Shown: positions 11,071 through 23,059, counted from the first letter of the stretch. The stretch is DNA of 64,000 nt from Dipteronia dyeriana (GCA_032871835.1 CM065299.1:29157074-29221073), one strand, 5' to 3'. The notes: generated from the sequence alone by a model not told the origin. A program made the numbers and translations.

Positions 11071-13785
11071 TGAAAATACAAACACAATTAAATGTTCAAG
11101 CTAACCTAGAGGGGAGGGAGGGTGAATTGGTTAGACACCTTTTTCAACTCCCTTAGAAACAAACAAAAGTTTATCCCTCTAGATTGCTTGTATCACAATA
11201 TATATATTAATTAAAGATAATTAATCAATATATAAACACAAGTAAAGTGTGATACAAATGAGTAATTGTAACACATACACAATCTATATTATAGGAAGGA
11301 AGTCAACATACATAAAGAGTTCTATCCACAATACAAATATTAGAGAGATAGGGATAGAGAAAATTTGACACAAGATATAACGTGGTAAACCTCTGAAGAG
11401 GAAACATCCACGGGCTAGCAGCCACCTGCAAACAAAATCCACTAGTAGATAAGACAAGTACAATCTCTTAAGTGACATCTTCACCTAGAAACTACCCTCA
11501 TATCCTACTCTAGAAATTGTCGCCCTATGCTCAACAATCCGAGGCCTTACACCTCTTGTCAAGACTTCCTCGCTCACTTTATCCGGATCCTCACGACCCA
11601 AGGCAACACTTCTTTCCCAACTAAGTCCTCACGACTCTAGTCAAGACTTCCTCGCTCACCTATCTGAGTCCTCCCGACTCTAGGCAAGACTTCTTGCTTA
11701 ACAAAGTACTCACGACTCTAATCAAGACTTCTTTGCTCACCTATATGAGTGATCCCGACTCTATGCAAGACTTCTTGCTCGACTATCAGAGTTCTCCCAA
11801 CTCTAGCCAAGACTTCCTTGCTCGACAATCCAAGGCCTCAAGCCTCTTTCCAAGACTTCCTTGCTCGACAATCCATGGCCTCACGCCTCTTGCCAATACT
11901 TTTTGCTCAAAACCATGGGTCTCACACATATTGTCAAGACTTTCTTCTCACAAGGCATCTAGGTGATCATGATTGCAAAACGCAAACAAGCACGCAACAT
12001 AGAATGCTATGATCAATACATCCTATGGAAAATACTAGACATGAGCATGAATGCACAAATCACATATAGTCTAGTTAATCATGCATGTATAAACAACCTA
12101 GATCATGTAAGATATGTTCAACAATAATCACAACCTAGATACATGCATAGATCTAAACTTGAATCACAAGATATGTTCAATAGATCACAAAATCAAGTTT
12201 AAATCACACAAACCAAAACATGCTAAAATCATATGACAAAGTCAATTAGATTTAAGCTAAAGTTCTAGAGCATATTCCTAATCATAGATTCATCAAAACA
12301 CATGAATAGCTAAAAAGAACATAAGCACATGTATAATGTGAGAATTTTGGCCAAGAGAGCCTAATACATGTGAGGAAAATTTTTTCACAAAATCAATCAA
12401 TCAAAGATCATAAAATAGTTCTAGAATCAAATCTAGCACAATACAATCCCAAACATGTGAAAACATAGGCAAGATCAAAACCTAACTCAACATGAATGAT
12501 TTCAATTGAAACTCAACCTAGCTTTGAAAGAGTTCAAAACTCAAATCAAAACAATTACAATATACAAATATATGTTGAAGAAGAAAACCCAAGGCAATTG
12601 ACCAAGTTTTAAAAGAAAACTTTGAGAGAAAATCAATACCTTAGTTGATTTAGGTGCAGTCCCATTTTTGTGTGTTTAGACTCCAAAAAAAGAAACAGAA
12701 CTCACTCAAACCTTCAGAGAAAAGATGGAGGATAAATAGAAAATCAATCTCAACTTTGAATCACTCAAATCGGAGTTCAAATGAAAAGGTTATGGTGTTT
12801 GGAAGGTGAGAAAATGTAGAGAGAAAATTTCTGCACAATAGTTTGAATTTCTTCTTAGAATGAAATGTGAGAGGACAAGAGTTTATAAAGGAGTAGGAAA
12901 GAAAAGAGCTAAAAGACCAAAATAGCCCTCTTTGTTATTGCTTCCCTGAGATTGCGCGTGGGCATCTCGGGGCAGCAAGGTTGTGCGGCCAAGATGGCCA
13001 CGCGCCATCTCGGGCTTGCACACCTTCATGGCCTTCGGCCATGGTGCAATCCCCTCGCGTTCTTCGACCGTTCTCCGGTCTCTGAACTCGAAATTCGAAT
13101 CTGTTTATGGATTATGAACCGTGACTCTCATAGGACATGGATATATAAGATAATCAACCCAGAAAATAATAATTCGACTCGATATATGAATGCGAAGACA
13201 ATATATGCAACATGAGTTGGAAGTGTAGTATCTTTTGACTTAGAACTTGAAATCAATAGTATGAGTAACCGAAATAACTGGAAACCAATCAAGAATGATT
13301 TAAGACTAAAATCAAGTTCAATATCCATGTTATACAAACATATACACACACAAACACAATTCACACTAGAACGCAAACTACATAGAGATAGTTTCCAATC
13401 ATGCATTTTCCAAAACATGTTATTTCCATACCAATGCATGAGCATTCATCTTCAAGTGTGTGAATGTGTTATACATGGTGCACAACGATGCAGGGACACA
13501 TATGAATGAATTATATGTGTGTGCCTATAATGGTGCACAATGATACAGGGACACATATGAATGACTTGTGTGTGTGTGCCTTAGCCTTGTAAGAGAAAGA
13601 TACGGTCTTAGTATACCTTTGTAGAACCATATTGCATCCTTTCTCTTTGAAGACTTTGAACTTGCTTTGACTTGTTGTTTCTTCTTCCTTGAAGCTTGAA
13701 TCATCATGAATCTAAACAACTAAATCATTACAAGTAAACATCATTTTGATATGGAATTAATGCCAACACAAACTAAAACCTAACA
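11071..13785 (-). repeat. NON-1 5' LTR
   Basis: A 2715-bp LTR running TGTTAGGTTTTAG (13785) to TTGTATTTTCA (11071) in element sense. It contains GT-rich repeat units (13495-13590), paired palindromes (12946-12971, 12990-13014), a TATA-like GTTTATAAA (12881-12889), degenerate pyrimidine-rich repeats (11520-11950) and a G-rich block GGGGAGGGAGGG (11111-11122, + strand) 40 bp from the LTR end. Confidence 0.9.
11520..11950. repeat. Degenerate ~50-bp minisatellite in NON-1 LTR
   Basis: About eight units vary around the phrases CAAGACTTCCTTGCTC and TCCTCCCGACTCTAG. Similar arrays lie in SIR-1 (1290-1480, 18655-18800) and, reverse complemented, in NON-2 (41680-41985, 49690-49990). The phrases occur only inside these LTRs. 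Confidence 0.75.
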
Positions 13786-13955
13786 AAAGCATTTGTGCAC
13801 TTTTAAAAACAAGATTTACAAAGCATTAAGTGCATGATCTAGAAGCAATAAAAGCTATTTTATCAAGATTATTGCTTCTCACATGAGTAGCTCTCAAAGA
13901 AATAGATATGCAATATAGTTTTGCTTATCAAGCCACTCATAACAACATACAAGCA

Positions 13956-15987
13956 TTAATCAACACAAATCATGCTAATGGATCTTCTAAGAGATACACA
14001 TCTCTCTTTATCCAAGGGCTTTGTGAACAAGTACGCAAGTTGATTTTTAGTAGGCATATGTTCAAGAGTTACTATTGAATGTTCAACAAGTTCTCTAATA
14101 AAATGATGCCTAATGTCTATATGCTTTGTGCGTGAGTGTTGAACCGGATTTTTAGAGATGTTAATGGCACTCATATTATCACAATAGAGAGTCATTTTAC
14201 CTTGATCAATCTAATAATCCTTGAGAATTTGTTTCATCCATAGAAGTTGTGTGCAAGCACTTCCGGCCGTAATATACTCGGCTTCGGATGAAGAAAGAGA
14301 GATGGAATTTTGCTTCTTGCTTTGCCAAGCAACCAAATTATTCCCCAAGTAAAAGCAACTGCCCGATGTGCTTTTACGATCATCAATGTTTCCTGCCCAA
14401 TCCACATCACAATAGCCAACAAGAATATCATTAGTATCAAAAGAATAGAATAAACCAAGATTATGTGTTCATTTTATATATCTAATGATTCTTTTAACGG
14501 CTTTCAAGTGAGATTATTTTGGATTGGCTTGAAACCTAGCACACAAACCAACACTAAAACAAATATCCGGCCTACTAGCCGTTAGGTAGAGAAGGCTACC
14601 TATCATGCTCCTATAGAGACTTTGATCAACATTTTTTCCTTTTTCATCTTTGTCAAGTTTTAAAGTAGTACTCATAGATGTTTCAAATTCTTTTCCACTT
14701 TCAAGGCCAAATTTCTTAACAAGATTTCTAGCATACTTCGATTGAGACAACATGATACCATTGCTAGATTGTTTCACTTGCATACCAAGAAAGTAATTGA
14801 GTTCACCTACCATACTCATTTCAAATTCTCTTGACATAACATTCACAAAATCATCAACCTTGGTTTTACATGTAGACCCAAACACAATGTCATCAACATA
14901 TATTTGTGCAACAAAAATGTCATTGTCATAATGCTTGACGAATAATGTTCTATTAATACCACCTTTCCTATATTGGTTGTCAATATTGAGTCAACCTATC
15001 ATACCAAGCTATAGAAGCTTGCTTAAGGCCATAAAGAGCCTTTTTCAACTTAAACACATGATTAGGAGAGTGTGGGTTTACAAAACCCTTAGGTTGTTCA
15101 ACATACACTTCTTTTTGAAGATATCCATTGAGTAAAGCACTTTTGACATCCATTTAAAACAATTTGAATTTTTTAAGACATGCAATGGACAACAAAAGCC
15201 TAATGGACTCAAGACGTGCAACAGGTGCAAAAGTCTCATCAAAGTATACACCCTCAACTTGAGTGTATCCTTGAGCCACCAATCTTGCTTTATTTCTCAT
15301 TATCTTACCACATTCATCGGTCTTATTCCTAAACACCCATTTTGTACCAATCACATTGACATCTTTTGGTCTAGGAACTAAGGACCATACTTCATTCCTC
15401 TCAAATTGATTTAGTTCTTCTTGCATGGCATTAACCCAATATTCATCAATAATTGCTTCATTAATATTTTTGGGCTCAATTTGAGATGTGTAGCAAGCAT
15501 ATGAAATTTGGTTAGCTAGTTGCCTTCTAGTTCTAACCCCTTCATTCAAATCACCTATGATGTCATGTTGGTAATGCATGTTCCTAAGTCTAGAATTAGA
15601 ATTTTCAACATCTTATTGGTCATCATTTAAACCATTTTCTAACTCTTGACTTTCTTCTCTAGCAACACTACCATTATCATCATTATGACTAGACTCACTT
15701 TCATCATAACTAGTCACATCAATAGGTGCTTTGGTGTCATTCAACAAATGTTCTTTCGGTTCATTGACACCATTGTTATCACACAAATCAAGCATGCTAA
15801 GATCATCTATTTTCACATCAATAGACTCCATAATAGTCTTAGTTTTCAAATTGAACACTCTATATGCATGACTATTATTGGCATACCCAAGAAAGAGACC
15901 AATATCACTTTTAGCATCAAACTTTCCTAAGTGATCTCTATCATTCAAAATAAAACACTTACTCCCAAAAGTGTGGAAGTAACTCAC
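13956..15987 (-). pseudogene. pol: SIR-1 reverse transcriptase and RNase H
   Basis: This is the 3' half of copia pol, making cDNA from the element RNA. Reading on the - strand it has the integrase-RT linker (GLFLGYANNSHAYRVFN at about 15900), the RT start (ELNQFERNEVW, IGTKWVFRNK, RNKARLVAQGYTQ), the palm with an intact YVDDIVFGS at about 14900, then SLLYLTASRPDICF. RNase H follows with [31 protein letters not shown] and [11 protein letters not shown]. Several in-frame stops and frameshifts (near 15600, 15150, 14900-15000, 14510, 14210) make it inactive. Residual SIR-1 noncoding DNA continues to 13786, where NON-1 begins. Confidence 0.88.
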
Positions 15988-16935
15988 ATTGGGCTTCTTG
16001 CCCTTCCAAAGTTTATAGGAGGTTTGTTTTGTGTCGGGCCTTCTAAAAACTCTATTAGTGACATAGCATGCGATATTGACCGCTTCGGCCTAAAGATTTC
16101 TAGGGACTTTCTTGCTATTGAGCATGACCCTAGCCATCTCTTGCAAGACACGATTCTTCTTCTCAACAACACCATTTTGTTGAGGAGTTCTAGGAACCGA
16201 GAACTCATGTGAAATCCCATAATCATCACAAAACTCACTAAATCTAGCATTTTCAAATTCACTCCGATGATCACTCCTTATGCGACATATTTTCTTGATC
16301 CCAAGACCTATTTCATTTTGAACTTGATTACAAAACTTCTTAAAGTAACCAAAAGTTTCGGTCTTGTCTCTAAGAAAATATACCCAAGCAAACCGAGAAA
16401 AATCATCAACACATACAAAAATGTATTTTTTACCATTTATGCTTTCGGTTTGGATTGGTCCCATTAGGTCCATATGCACAAGTTTTAAGGGCTTCTTGGT
16501 AGCAAAATTAGTGTTCTTTTTATGAGACACTTTGGTTTGTTTACCTAATTGACATGGTTCACAAACACCATCAAGCTTTTTACCAAGACTAGGAAGACCT
16601 CTAACAATGTTATATTTCTCAAGCTTCTTTAAATCTTTATAATTCATGTGGCCCAATCTTTCATGCCATAATTCAAGCTTGTTGCACTCATGTGCCATAT
16701 TACATGTTAGTGGATCAACCTCTAAACAATAGCAATTGTCTGAAGATCTTTTGACTTTCAAAACAATTTTGCCCTTTTTATCAATTATGGTGCACACATC
16801 CTTGTTAAAGCTAATTTCTTTAAAAATTTCACACAAGTGAGTGATGCTTATTAGATTAGCTTGTAGACCATCTACATACAAGGTGCCACGAAGTTTAGGC
16901 AATCCGGGGTTACAAATTGTTCCCTTGCCTAGAAC
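15988..16935 (-). pseudogene. pol: SIR-1 integrase
   Basis: Integrase inserts the cDNA into the host chromosome. The HHCC zinc domain is present (LWHERLGHMN ... GVCEPCQLGKQ, about 16680-16550). The core has HMDLMGP, RSDHRSEFEN and QQNGVVEKKNR, so the DDE triad appears intact. A Trp in the usual NLWAEA motif is a TAG stop near 16092, after which the frame continues into the C-terminal domain. A TAA at 16936-16938 separates it from the protease, with the frame unchanged on both sides. This is one of the better preserved genes in the window. Confidence 0.88.
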
Positions 16936-18219
16936 TTACTTTTTAGTGCCATCACCAAATGTAACCCATCCACCATCATTCATAACAAGACTCTTAAATA
17001 ATTCCTTGTTACCGGTTATATTCCTAGAGCAACCGCTATCTAGGTACCAACAATAGGATGAATTAGCTCTTAAAGCATATTGTGCAACCAAACATTGTGT
17101 TGTGTTTTTCTTAACCCAAACTTTCTTGACAAGTTTCTCATTCCTACTTTTATTAACATGCTTTGACTTGTTTTTAGGCACATTAACTCCATTAGTCCAA
17201 TTTTCAAACAAATCAAACAAAGCATTATCAACTTTCTTATGCATAGTAGAATGAGGCACAACACAAGATTTAACAATCAAATCATCAACACATTTATTCT
17301 CAACATGCTTTTCCAAGGTCTTCTTAAGTCTAATTCTAGATCCATACATGGATGATTGCCTAGGACCATTCAAAGACATATCATGCAAATCATTGGCAAT
17401 TCTAAATTTACGAATGTATTCATAACATCTAGGTCTTATGTGTCCTACCATGTTGCAATAATGACAAATAGGTATGAATTTGAGAAGTTCACCATTTGCT
17501 TGAGCATTCAACTCATTTTGCCTTCTCATATTTTTACCTCTTTGGCGTGTAACACTAGATGTCTTGCCTTTTGCATTTGATGATAATGTAGCTTGTCTTT
17601 GGCATTGTTGAGTCTTTTCCTTGACTTTCATTGTTGATGTTGAGGCACCTCCGGTAGCATTCATGGATTTACTGTTAGAGAGTGTACCTACAATTAAATT
17701 GCTACAAGCTTTGACAAAAGTAGATTTGTTAGATGAAGGAGTTGATTTTTCATTAACATATCCTAAACCTCTTTTGTCGCTTGAAGGCTTTCCAACCTTA
17801 ATGAGAGCTTTCACTTTGTTAGAGCTAGATAACATTTTGTTAATCATCTCTTTAGCCTTATTAAGTTTGTCATTAAGCACTTTCTCTTGATTCTCATGCT
17901 CATTAAGTTTTGCTTTAAGCACATTTTCAATTCTCCTAGCACGATCAAGAGATTCATCTCTTTTCTCAATTTCATGTTTCAAAATACTTAATCTATCATT
18001 GCTATCAATCAAGTTTTTCTCAAGATTAAGAATTTTGTCATTAAGATCAATAACACATTTTGAGCTACAATCATGATTTTCTAACTTCTTAGTGAGATAC
18101 TTATTGATCTTAGAGATCCTTTCATTTTATTGAATAAGATCTTTGATCTTTTGATAATCTAAGTCAATAGACTCACCTTCAACAAGAGAAGCAACAAAAG
18201 AATACATTTCTTTAATCAT
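16936..18219 (-). pseudogene. gag-pol: SIR-1 gag C-terminal remnant and protease
   Basis: The frame opens with ATG at 18219, about 60 bp after the PBS, and reads straight into a long coiled coil (with one TAA near 18129). A CCHC knuckle CHYCNMVGHIRPRC follows at about 17440, then a basic linker and the copia protease CWYLDSGCSRNITG (about 17030-17045, catalytic Asp present) ending in WVTFGDGTKK. The N-terminal gag domain and the first zinc knuckle seen in NON-1 and NON-2 are absent, so a deletion has joined the leader to mid-gag. Without the gag body this element could not make its own particle. Confidence 0.82.
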
Positions 18220-18279
18220 GATGAAACAAAAGAAGATAACAAACACTACAAAGAAGATCTATCTAAGTGCGTCTAGACA

Positions 18280-18296
18280 CCTGCTCTGATATCAAA
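18280..18296 (-). promoter_or_regulatory. SIR-1 primer-binding site
   Basis: Element sense TTTGATATCAGAGCAGG follows the 5' LTR directly. It is the initiator tRNA-Met site with one change (TGATATC for TGGTATC). Confidence 0.8.
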
Positions 18297-20430
18297 TGAA
18301 ATTTCCCTTTATCTTTATAGTGTAAATATACCTAGAGAGGGGGGGGGGGGGGGGGGGGGTGAATAGGTATATGCTCCAATTTTTGTCTTCTTTTAAAAAC
18401 AATACAATTTTAACAATACTTAATGAAAATTGCAAACAATGACACACAATATTTATGTGGTAAACCTCCTAAGAGGAAACATCCACGGGTTGATACCACA
18501 ACCACCGGCAAAAGCAAATCCACTATTTCAAATAAGAGTTACACACTCAAGTAATCAACACATGCTCTCCAAGCTATCACTCTCACTCTATCCTTGAACC
18601 TAGTGATCTACTAAGCGAACTTTCTATCCAAGACCTCCTGTCTCTAGGAAGATTCCTTGCTCACCTATCCGGATCCTCCCGACCTTAAGCAAGACTTCTT
18701 GCTCAACTATTCCAGTCCTTCCGACACTAGTCAAGACTTCCTTGCTCAACAATCTGAGGTCTCACATCTCTTGTCCAGACTTCCACTTGCTTAGCTATCC
18801 AATTGCTCAAATCAAAGAATCACTCTAAGATATGAGATTTTCTACCTCTTCACAAGGCATCTAAGTGATCATGAATGCAAAAAGCAAACAAGCTCTCAAC
18901 ATAAAAAATGATGATCAACAGATTCTATGGACATGCAACTAGATAGCTAGATTATGCTTTCAAAGAACAATCACAAATGTATCTAGGCAACCTAAACATG
19001 TTATCAACTTAGAACATAGATATGAGGTAATAGACACCAATTGAAACACAACCTAGTTTTTATAAAACGAAATTAGATCTAGAAATAGTCAATCAAAAAT
19101 ATAAAACAAAAGATTTCTAGAAACAATTTCATGTTTATCAAGTTTAGCACAAATCAATTCAACAAACCACAAAATGATATCAAAATCATCCTAGTCATGC
19201 TTCTTAATCAAATAGCATCAATCAATAAGAAGATCTAAGAAGAAAACTAAGAAGAAGATAATTTTACCAACAAGGATGAAAATCACGAAATGAAGATCTG
19301 GTCACAACGAAAACTGTAGACATCCTTTGGTTCTATAAATGCTTGAGGTTTGTATAACTCTTCAAGACACTTGAAATCTGTTTTTGAATCAAGTGATTTG
19401 GAGTTGAAATGAAAAAGTTATCATAAAAACAAAAATCAAAATGTTGAGAGAAAAATTCTACACATGTTCTTCAAATTCGTTTTTTCTCAACTTGTAATGA
19501 ATGAGAGGGAATGAGAGGTTTTAAAGATAAACAAACCAAATGAACATTATGCCCTCATGCCTAAGTACCTCCCCGAGATGGCACGTGGGCATCTGGTGGC
19601 AGCAAGGCTTTGGGGCCGAGATGGCCACGTGCCATCTCGGGATGATGCCAAGTGATGGCTTATGCCATCGCACCTCTTCCCTTACGCTCCTCTCGCGTTC
19701 TTTGACCGTTCTTTGGCCTCCGAACTCCAAATTTGAATCCGTTTGAAGATTATGAACCGGGAATCCCTCAAGAATATGGAAATATAAGATACTCAACCCT
19801 AGAAATAAGAATTTGACTCAATATATGAAGATGAATACAATGTATGCAACATGAGTTGAAAGTGTAGTATCTTTTGATTTAGAACTCGAAATAAATAGTA
19901 TGAGTAACCGAAATGACCAGAACTCAATCATGAAAAATCTAAGACTACCTCCAAGTTTAAGATCCATGTTATACAAACATGTAATCATAAAAACACATTT
20001 CACACAAGAATGCAAACTACGTAGAGATAGTCTCCAATCATTCATTTTCCAAAACATGTTACTTTCATACCAATGCATGAGCATTCAACTTCAAGTGTGT
20101 GAAAGTGTTATACCAAATGAAGCGCTATGATGTAGGGACACAAATGTATGAATTGTGTGTATGTGTGCATATATAATGATGCAGAACTAAGCAGGGACAC
20201 ATATGAATGAATTGTGTGTGTGTGCGCATACGCCTTGCAAGAGAAAGAAGGATCTTGATACCTTAGCATCCAAGAATAGTACCAATCCTCTTGAAGACGA
20301 ACTTTGCATCATGAGAAGTTGCTTTTCTTCCTTGAAGTTCTTATCATCATGAACCACTTAAGCAACTAAGCATTACAAAGAAATGAAGTTTTGTTATGGA
20401 ATTAAGCCAACACAAATCTAAAACCTAACA
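18297..20430 (-). repeat. SIR-1 5' LTR
   Basis: 2134 bp, TG...CA. It contains palindromes (19572-19597, 19615-19642), degenerate pyrimidine-rich repeats, GT-rich units (20130-20230) and a run of 21 G on the + strand (18339-18359), 42 bp from the LTR end. Confidence 0.9.
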
Positions 20431-21307
20431 TGGCCTTCAAGATTTTTTCAGACTCAACGGGCAAAGAATCCCGGTCCCACGATGGTTTGTCATTGAAAGT
20501 TTTAGGGACCTCGAACTTGTGCCCGCCAATGAAGATTGTGCTACCCCAATCATCCCTCGATAAAATCCATTCCTTTTTCCAGACAGAATCTTTGTTTGAA
20601 GTGCTAAGAATGATGAAGTTGAGCTTGTTCTCAGCTTTCGCATAAAACTGACCTCAGGGGGCACTAGACAGGCTTCCAATTTGAAAGAGTTAAGCCAACT
20701 CCTCTACTCCGGGTTCCCTGACAACTTTGCTTAGCTTGTACTGTTCCCTCTACAGCATAAAAAAGCCAATTAGATGTCTCTAGAAGCCAGTTGTCAACTG
20801 GAGAGGAGCTAGCTATAAGGTACTAAGAGCCTGACCCCATTTTCTAGAGCCGTTACATGAATTGGAAGCAGGCCTATAGGAGGATTGAAGACGTCATAAA
20901 TGTTTGGGGGGGGGGGGGGGGACAAAGATAGAAACATTACCAGGGATGTAATACTTAGACCTTAGATGGCCAATCGACTTCGGATCCGTGGTTGAATCCT
21001 GGATGATCCTAAAGTCGTAGGAAAGAAACCCCTCCGGAAGAGGACCAACAACTGTATATGGAACCTTCCCAGCAGTATCATCCCTAGGTTCCCTATTAGA
21101 ATCTTTGTCAGCCAAGTTCAAAGGGTTATCTGATATGTTAGAGAACCCGACCCTAATGGATGCATTCCTGTTCGACCGGCCACACTGCGAGTTTAGAGGA
21201 GAGTCGTCGCTATCGACATTCCTTCACTTATGTTTCCTTTGAACGAGACTAGTGACCTCCTCTCCATCGATTATGGAGTATATAGTGTCACGTGTGGTTT
21301 TTGACAT
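20431..21307 (-). pseudogene. TAT-1 antisense accessory ORF, 5' part
   Basis: The ATG at 21307 (MSKTTRDTIYS) starts a - strand ORF with a TGA after about 27 codons. It has a conserved-looking stretch (GKVPYTVVGPLPEGF, LRSKYYIPGN) and, past a C16 run (G16 at 20906-20921 on +), a region like the N-terminal part of putative gypsy-type transposon proteins (NIYDVFNPPIGLL). A degenerate stretch follows, then ENKLNFIILS, WILSRDDWGS and IFIGGHKFEVPK up to the SIR-1 boundary. Beyond SIR-1 the frame continues at 1101. It encodes nothing resembling gag or pol. The - strand leader 21308-21450 has a TATA-like box. Confidence 0.6.
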
Positions 21308-21440
21308 GTTGGAAGAAGAACTTAGGGTTAAAACGAAAGAAGAAAGAGGAGTGAGAAGATAACGAGAGGAAGGTTTTTTCTACTGGAAAAAAATTGAAAT
21401 TTGAAAGAAAGAAAGCATGAGGAACGCGGTGAAGCAACCG

Positions 21441-21449
21441 GGTTTAAAT
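21441..21449 (-). promoter_or_regulatory. TATA-like box for TAT-1 antisense ORF
   Basis: TATTTAAAC on the - strand lies about 135 bp upstream of the ATG at 21307. A CCTACGTCAC motif lies about 20-30 bp further upstream. The rest of 21308-21711 holds no ORF; it is pyrimidine-rich leader and the TAT-1 PPT-side region. Confidence 0.4.
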
Positions 21450-21711
21450 AGATATGAATGGAGAAGTGACGTAGGTAAGGCAGTAATAGAATCTTCAATG
21501 GGATTGCCTTGAATCTCGCGGGCTGGCGTAACGGAACCAGATTATTTTGAGAAACACACCAATCTTTGTTCGCCTTGTCACTCGAGCATTTAATGAGAAG
21601 ATTTCCACCAAGATTTTGGTAGCAACAATGGAGGGAAAATTTCCCAATTAAAATGGAAAGTCTGACTCCAACCCTTACTCAATCACCGGTCTTCAAGTCA
21701 GAGAGGATTTC

Positions 21712-22870
21712 TATTAATAACCAAATTTGGCAAGGGACAAAAGGGAAATTTTCCACTCTTCTAGCCCGGGTACAAATTCGGGGTTACCTACCCTGGTACC
21801 ACGGTTCCAGGGGTTAAGCTATTGGGTTATCCCGTAGAAGAAAGGAAAGGTCTTCACACCTTTGGAAAACCTCAAGTGAAGCCTGACATAATCAGAATGA
21901 GCTTCTTATACCGAAAATAGAGCCCGGAACATGCTTGATACATGATGAGCCAGGCTTCTCAAGGTTAAAATTACCTCGCAACCTCTCTAGAAGCCCGTCG
22001 TCATCTCCAGACAAAAAAATGGACCTAAAAGGACATCAAGTTCATACTATAGTATTGCTCCACTTCGCTAACGAAAGATTCGAACCTATCTGGATAGGTA
22101 GGTGGAAGCTCACAGAAGCTTTGTTACCACCAAAGAGCTTCCCCGAGGGCCATTTCAAGCTCCACGAGACTAGGAAAAGTCAGACCAAGATCCCAGTACT
22201 GAAACCAGAACACATGTATACCTCTCTTTTTGAGGAAGCAAACACCATACTCGACGACCACCATGAGACATCGGGCCATAAAGGCACACATGATCATATC
22301 TACACCCAAACGAACATTAAAATACCGTGTATATGCAGGACAAGTGATTGAGTCCGAAGAGGAAATAAACTTTATCTCCACTTAAGATATTCTCGAATTC
22401 GTTATTAATCAAAGTCAGCAACATTCAAAATAGTGGATCTTGCCCAATAAAGGGGGGGGGATTAGATTCAGAAGATAAAACCTAGTTGGACTATGCATTA
22501 ATACGCCCAAGCATACACGAAAGAGGGGATGTAATAAAAAAAAGGTACAAGGGAAGAGAGTTGACTTTTGAGCCTAATTTATGTTATTAGAACACATCTA
22601 CCATTGTTATCTACTTTTTGAAAAGCGCGAAGCCACCCCTCACTATACCCCAGAAAGACTGAGAGCATTTAAGGGATTTTGTATGATATACGTAATTGAT
22701 AATAAAAGCGTTGTATTCTCTTTCTCATTGTATTAACATATGCTTTAAACAACCACCGTTATTCGATTAAACTAGGTACCAAAGGTATGATCCCCGGTCA
22801 CCACCTCAGTGGTAGTGGTCTCGAGGGTGTTAACTGTAATTTCTCATTCCAAGTGAATTTTTCGTTAATA
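21712..22870 (+). repeat. TAT-1 3' LTR
   Basis: It aligns end to end with the TAT-2 5' LTR at 25348-26499. It starts TATTAATAACCAAATTTGG (TG decayed to TA) and ends CGTTAATA (CA decayed to TA). The open frame inside it (21935-22351) is shared with no known protein and is taken as noncoding. Confidence 0.8.
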
Positions 22871-23051
22871 TATATATTTGATATATATTACTATTTTTTT
22901 TAAAAAAACCCATAACACATGAGTGCACATTAAAAAAAATAGCAAAATGTATATGTTGAATCTCAAATTGATGTGTGAATGCGTGTTAAAAGAGAATAAA
23001 ACAGAACACATTAAAAGCCAAGCATCCATTTTGTTTTCTGACTCTTGAGAA
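22871..23051. other. AT-rich spacer
   Basis: No ORF or motif. It begins with a TATATATATTTGATATATA stretch and oligo-T/oligo-A, then ordinary AT-rich DNA. The CATGCAAG at 23052-23059 is the target duplication of hAT-N. Confidence 0.6.
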
Positions 23052-23059
23052 CATGCAAG

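Larger units (their letters stand above)
3957..13785 (-). mobile_element. NON-1: pol-less Sirevirus-related element nested in SIR-1
   Basis: The 5' LTR is 11071-13785 and the 3' LTR is 3957-5747, lacking its last ~887 bp. The PBS is ATTGGTATCAGAGCAG and the PPT is GCCAAAGGGGGAGAT. Between the LTRs, in element order, are gag, a 101-codon ORF, a long noncoding region and an accessory ORF. No protease, integrase, RT or RNase H motif is present in any frame. AAAGC occurs at 3952-3956 and 13786-13790 and may be the target duplication. The same structure with the same gag end is repeated in NON-2. Confidence 0.85.
1102..20430 (-). mobile_element. SIR-1: Sirevirus-type Ty1/copia retrotransposon with nested NON-1
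   Basis: LTRs are at 18297-20430 (5') and 1102-3136 (3'), both TG...CA. The PBS matches initiator tRNA-Met and the PPT is AAAGGGGGAGAT. The flanks are TAGCC (1097-1101) and TGGCC (20431-20435), a 5-bp target duplication with one mismatch. Pol order is gag remnant, protease, integrase, RT, RNase H, as in copia. A long AT-rich tail with several PPT-like runs and paired palindromes in the LTR are Sirevirus hallmarks. No env-like ORF remains in the tail. NON-1 is inserted downstream of RNase H. Confidence 0.88.
1..22870 (+). mobile_element. TAT-1: 3' part of a Tat-like Ty3/gypsy retrotransposon, interrupted by SIR-1
   Basis: The pol genes lie upstream of the window. What remains is an antisense accessory ORF (1-1101 and 20431-21307, - strand), a leader/promoter region and a + strand LTR at 21712-22870. 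An accessory ORF antisense to pol and next to the 3' LTR is a known arrangement in the Tat lineage of gypsy elements. The 21712-22870 LTR is clearly related to the TAT-2 5' LTR at 25348-26499, which fixes the orientation. SIR-1 splits the element at 1102-20430. Confidence 0.75.

Noticed and set aside
21935..22351. 138-codon ORF in the TAT-1 LTR
   Set aside because: The TAT-2 LTR has no matching intact frame, and LTR position argues against a gene.
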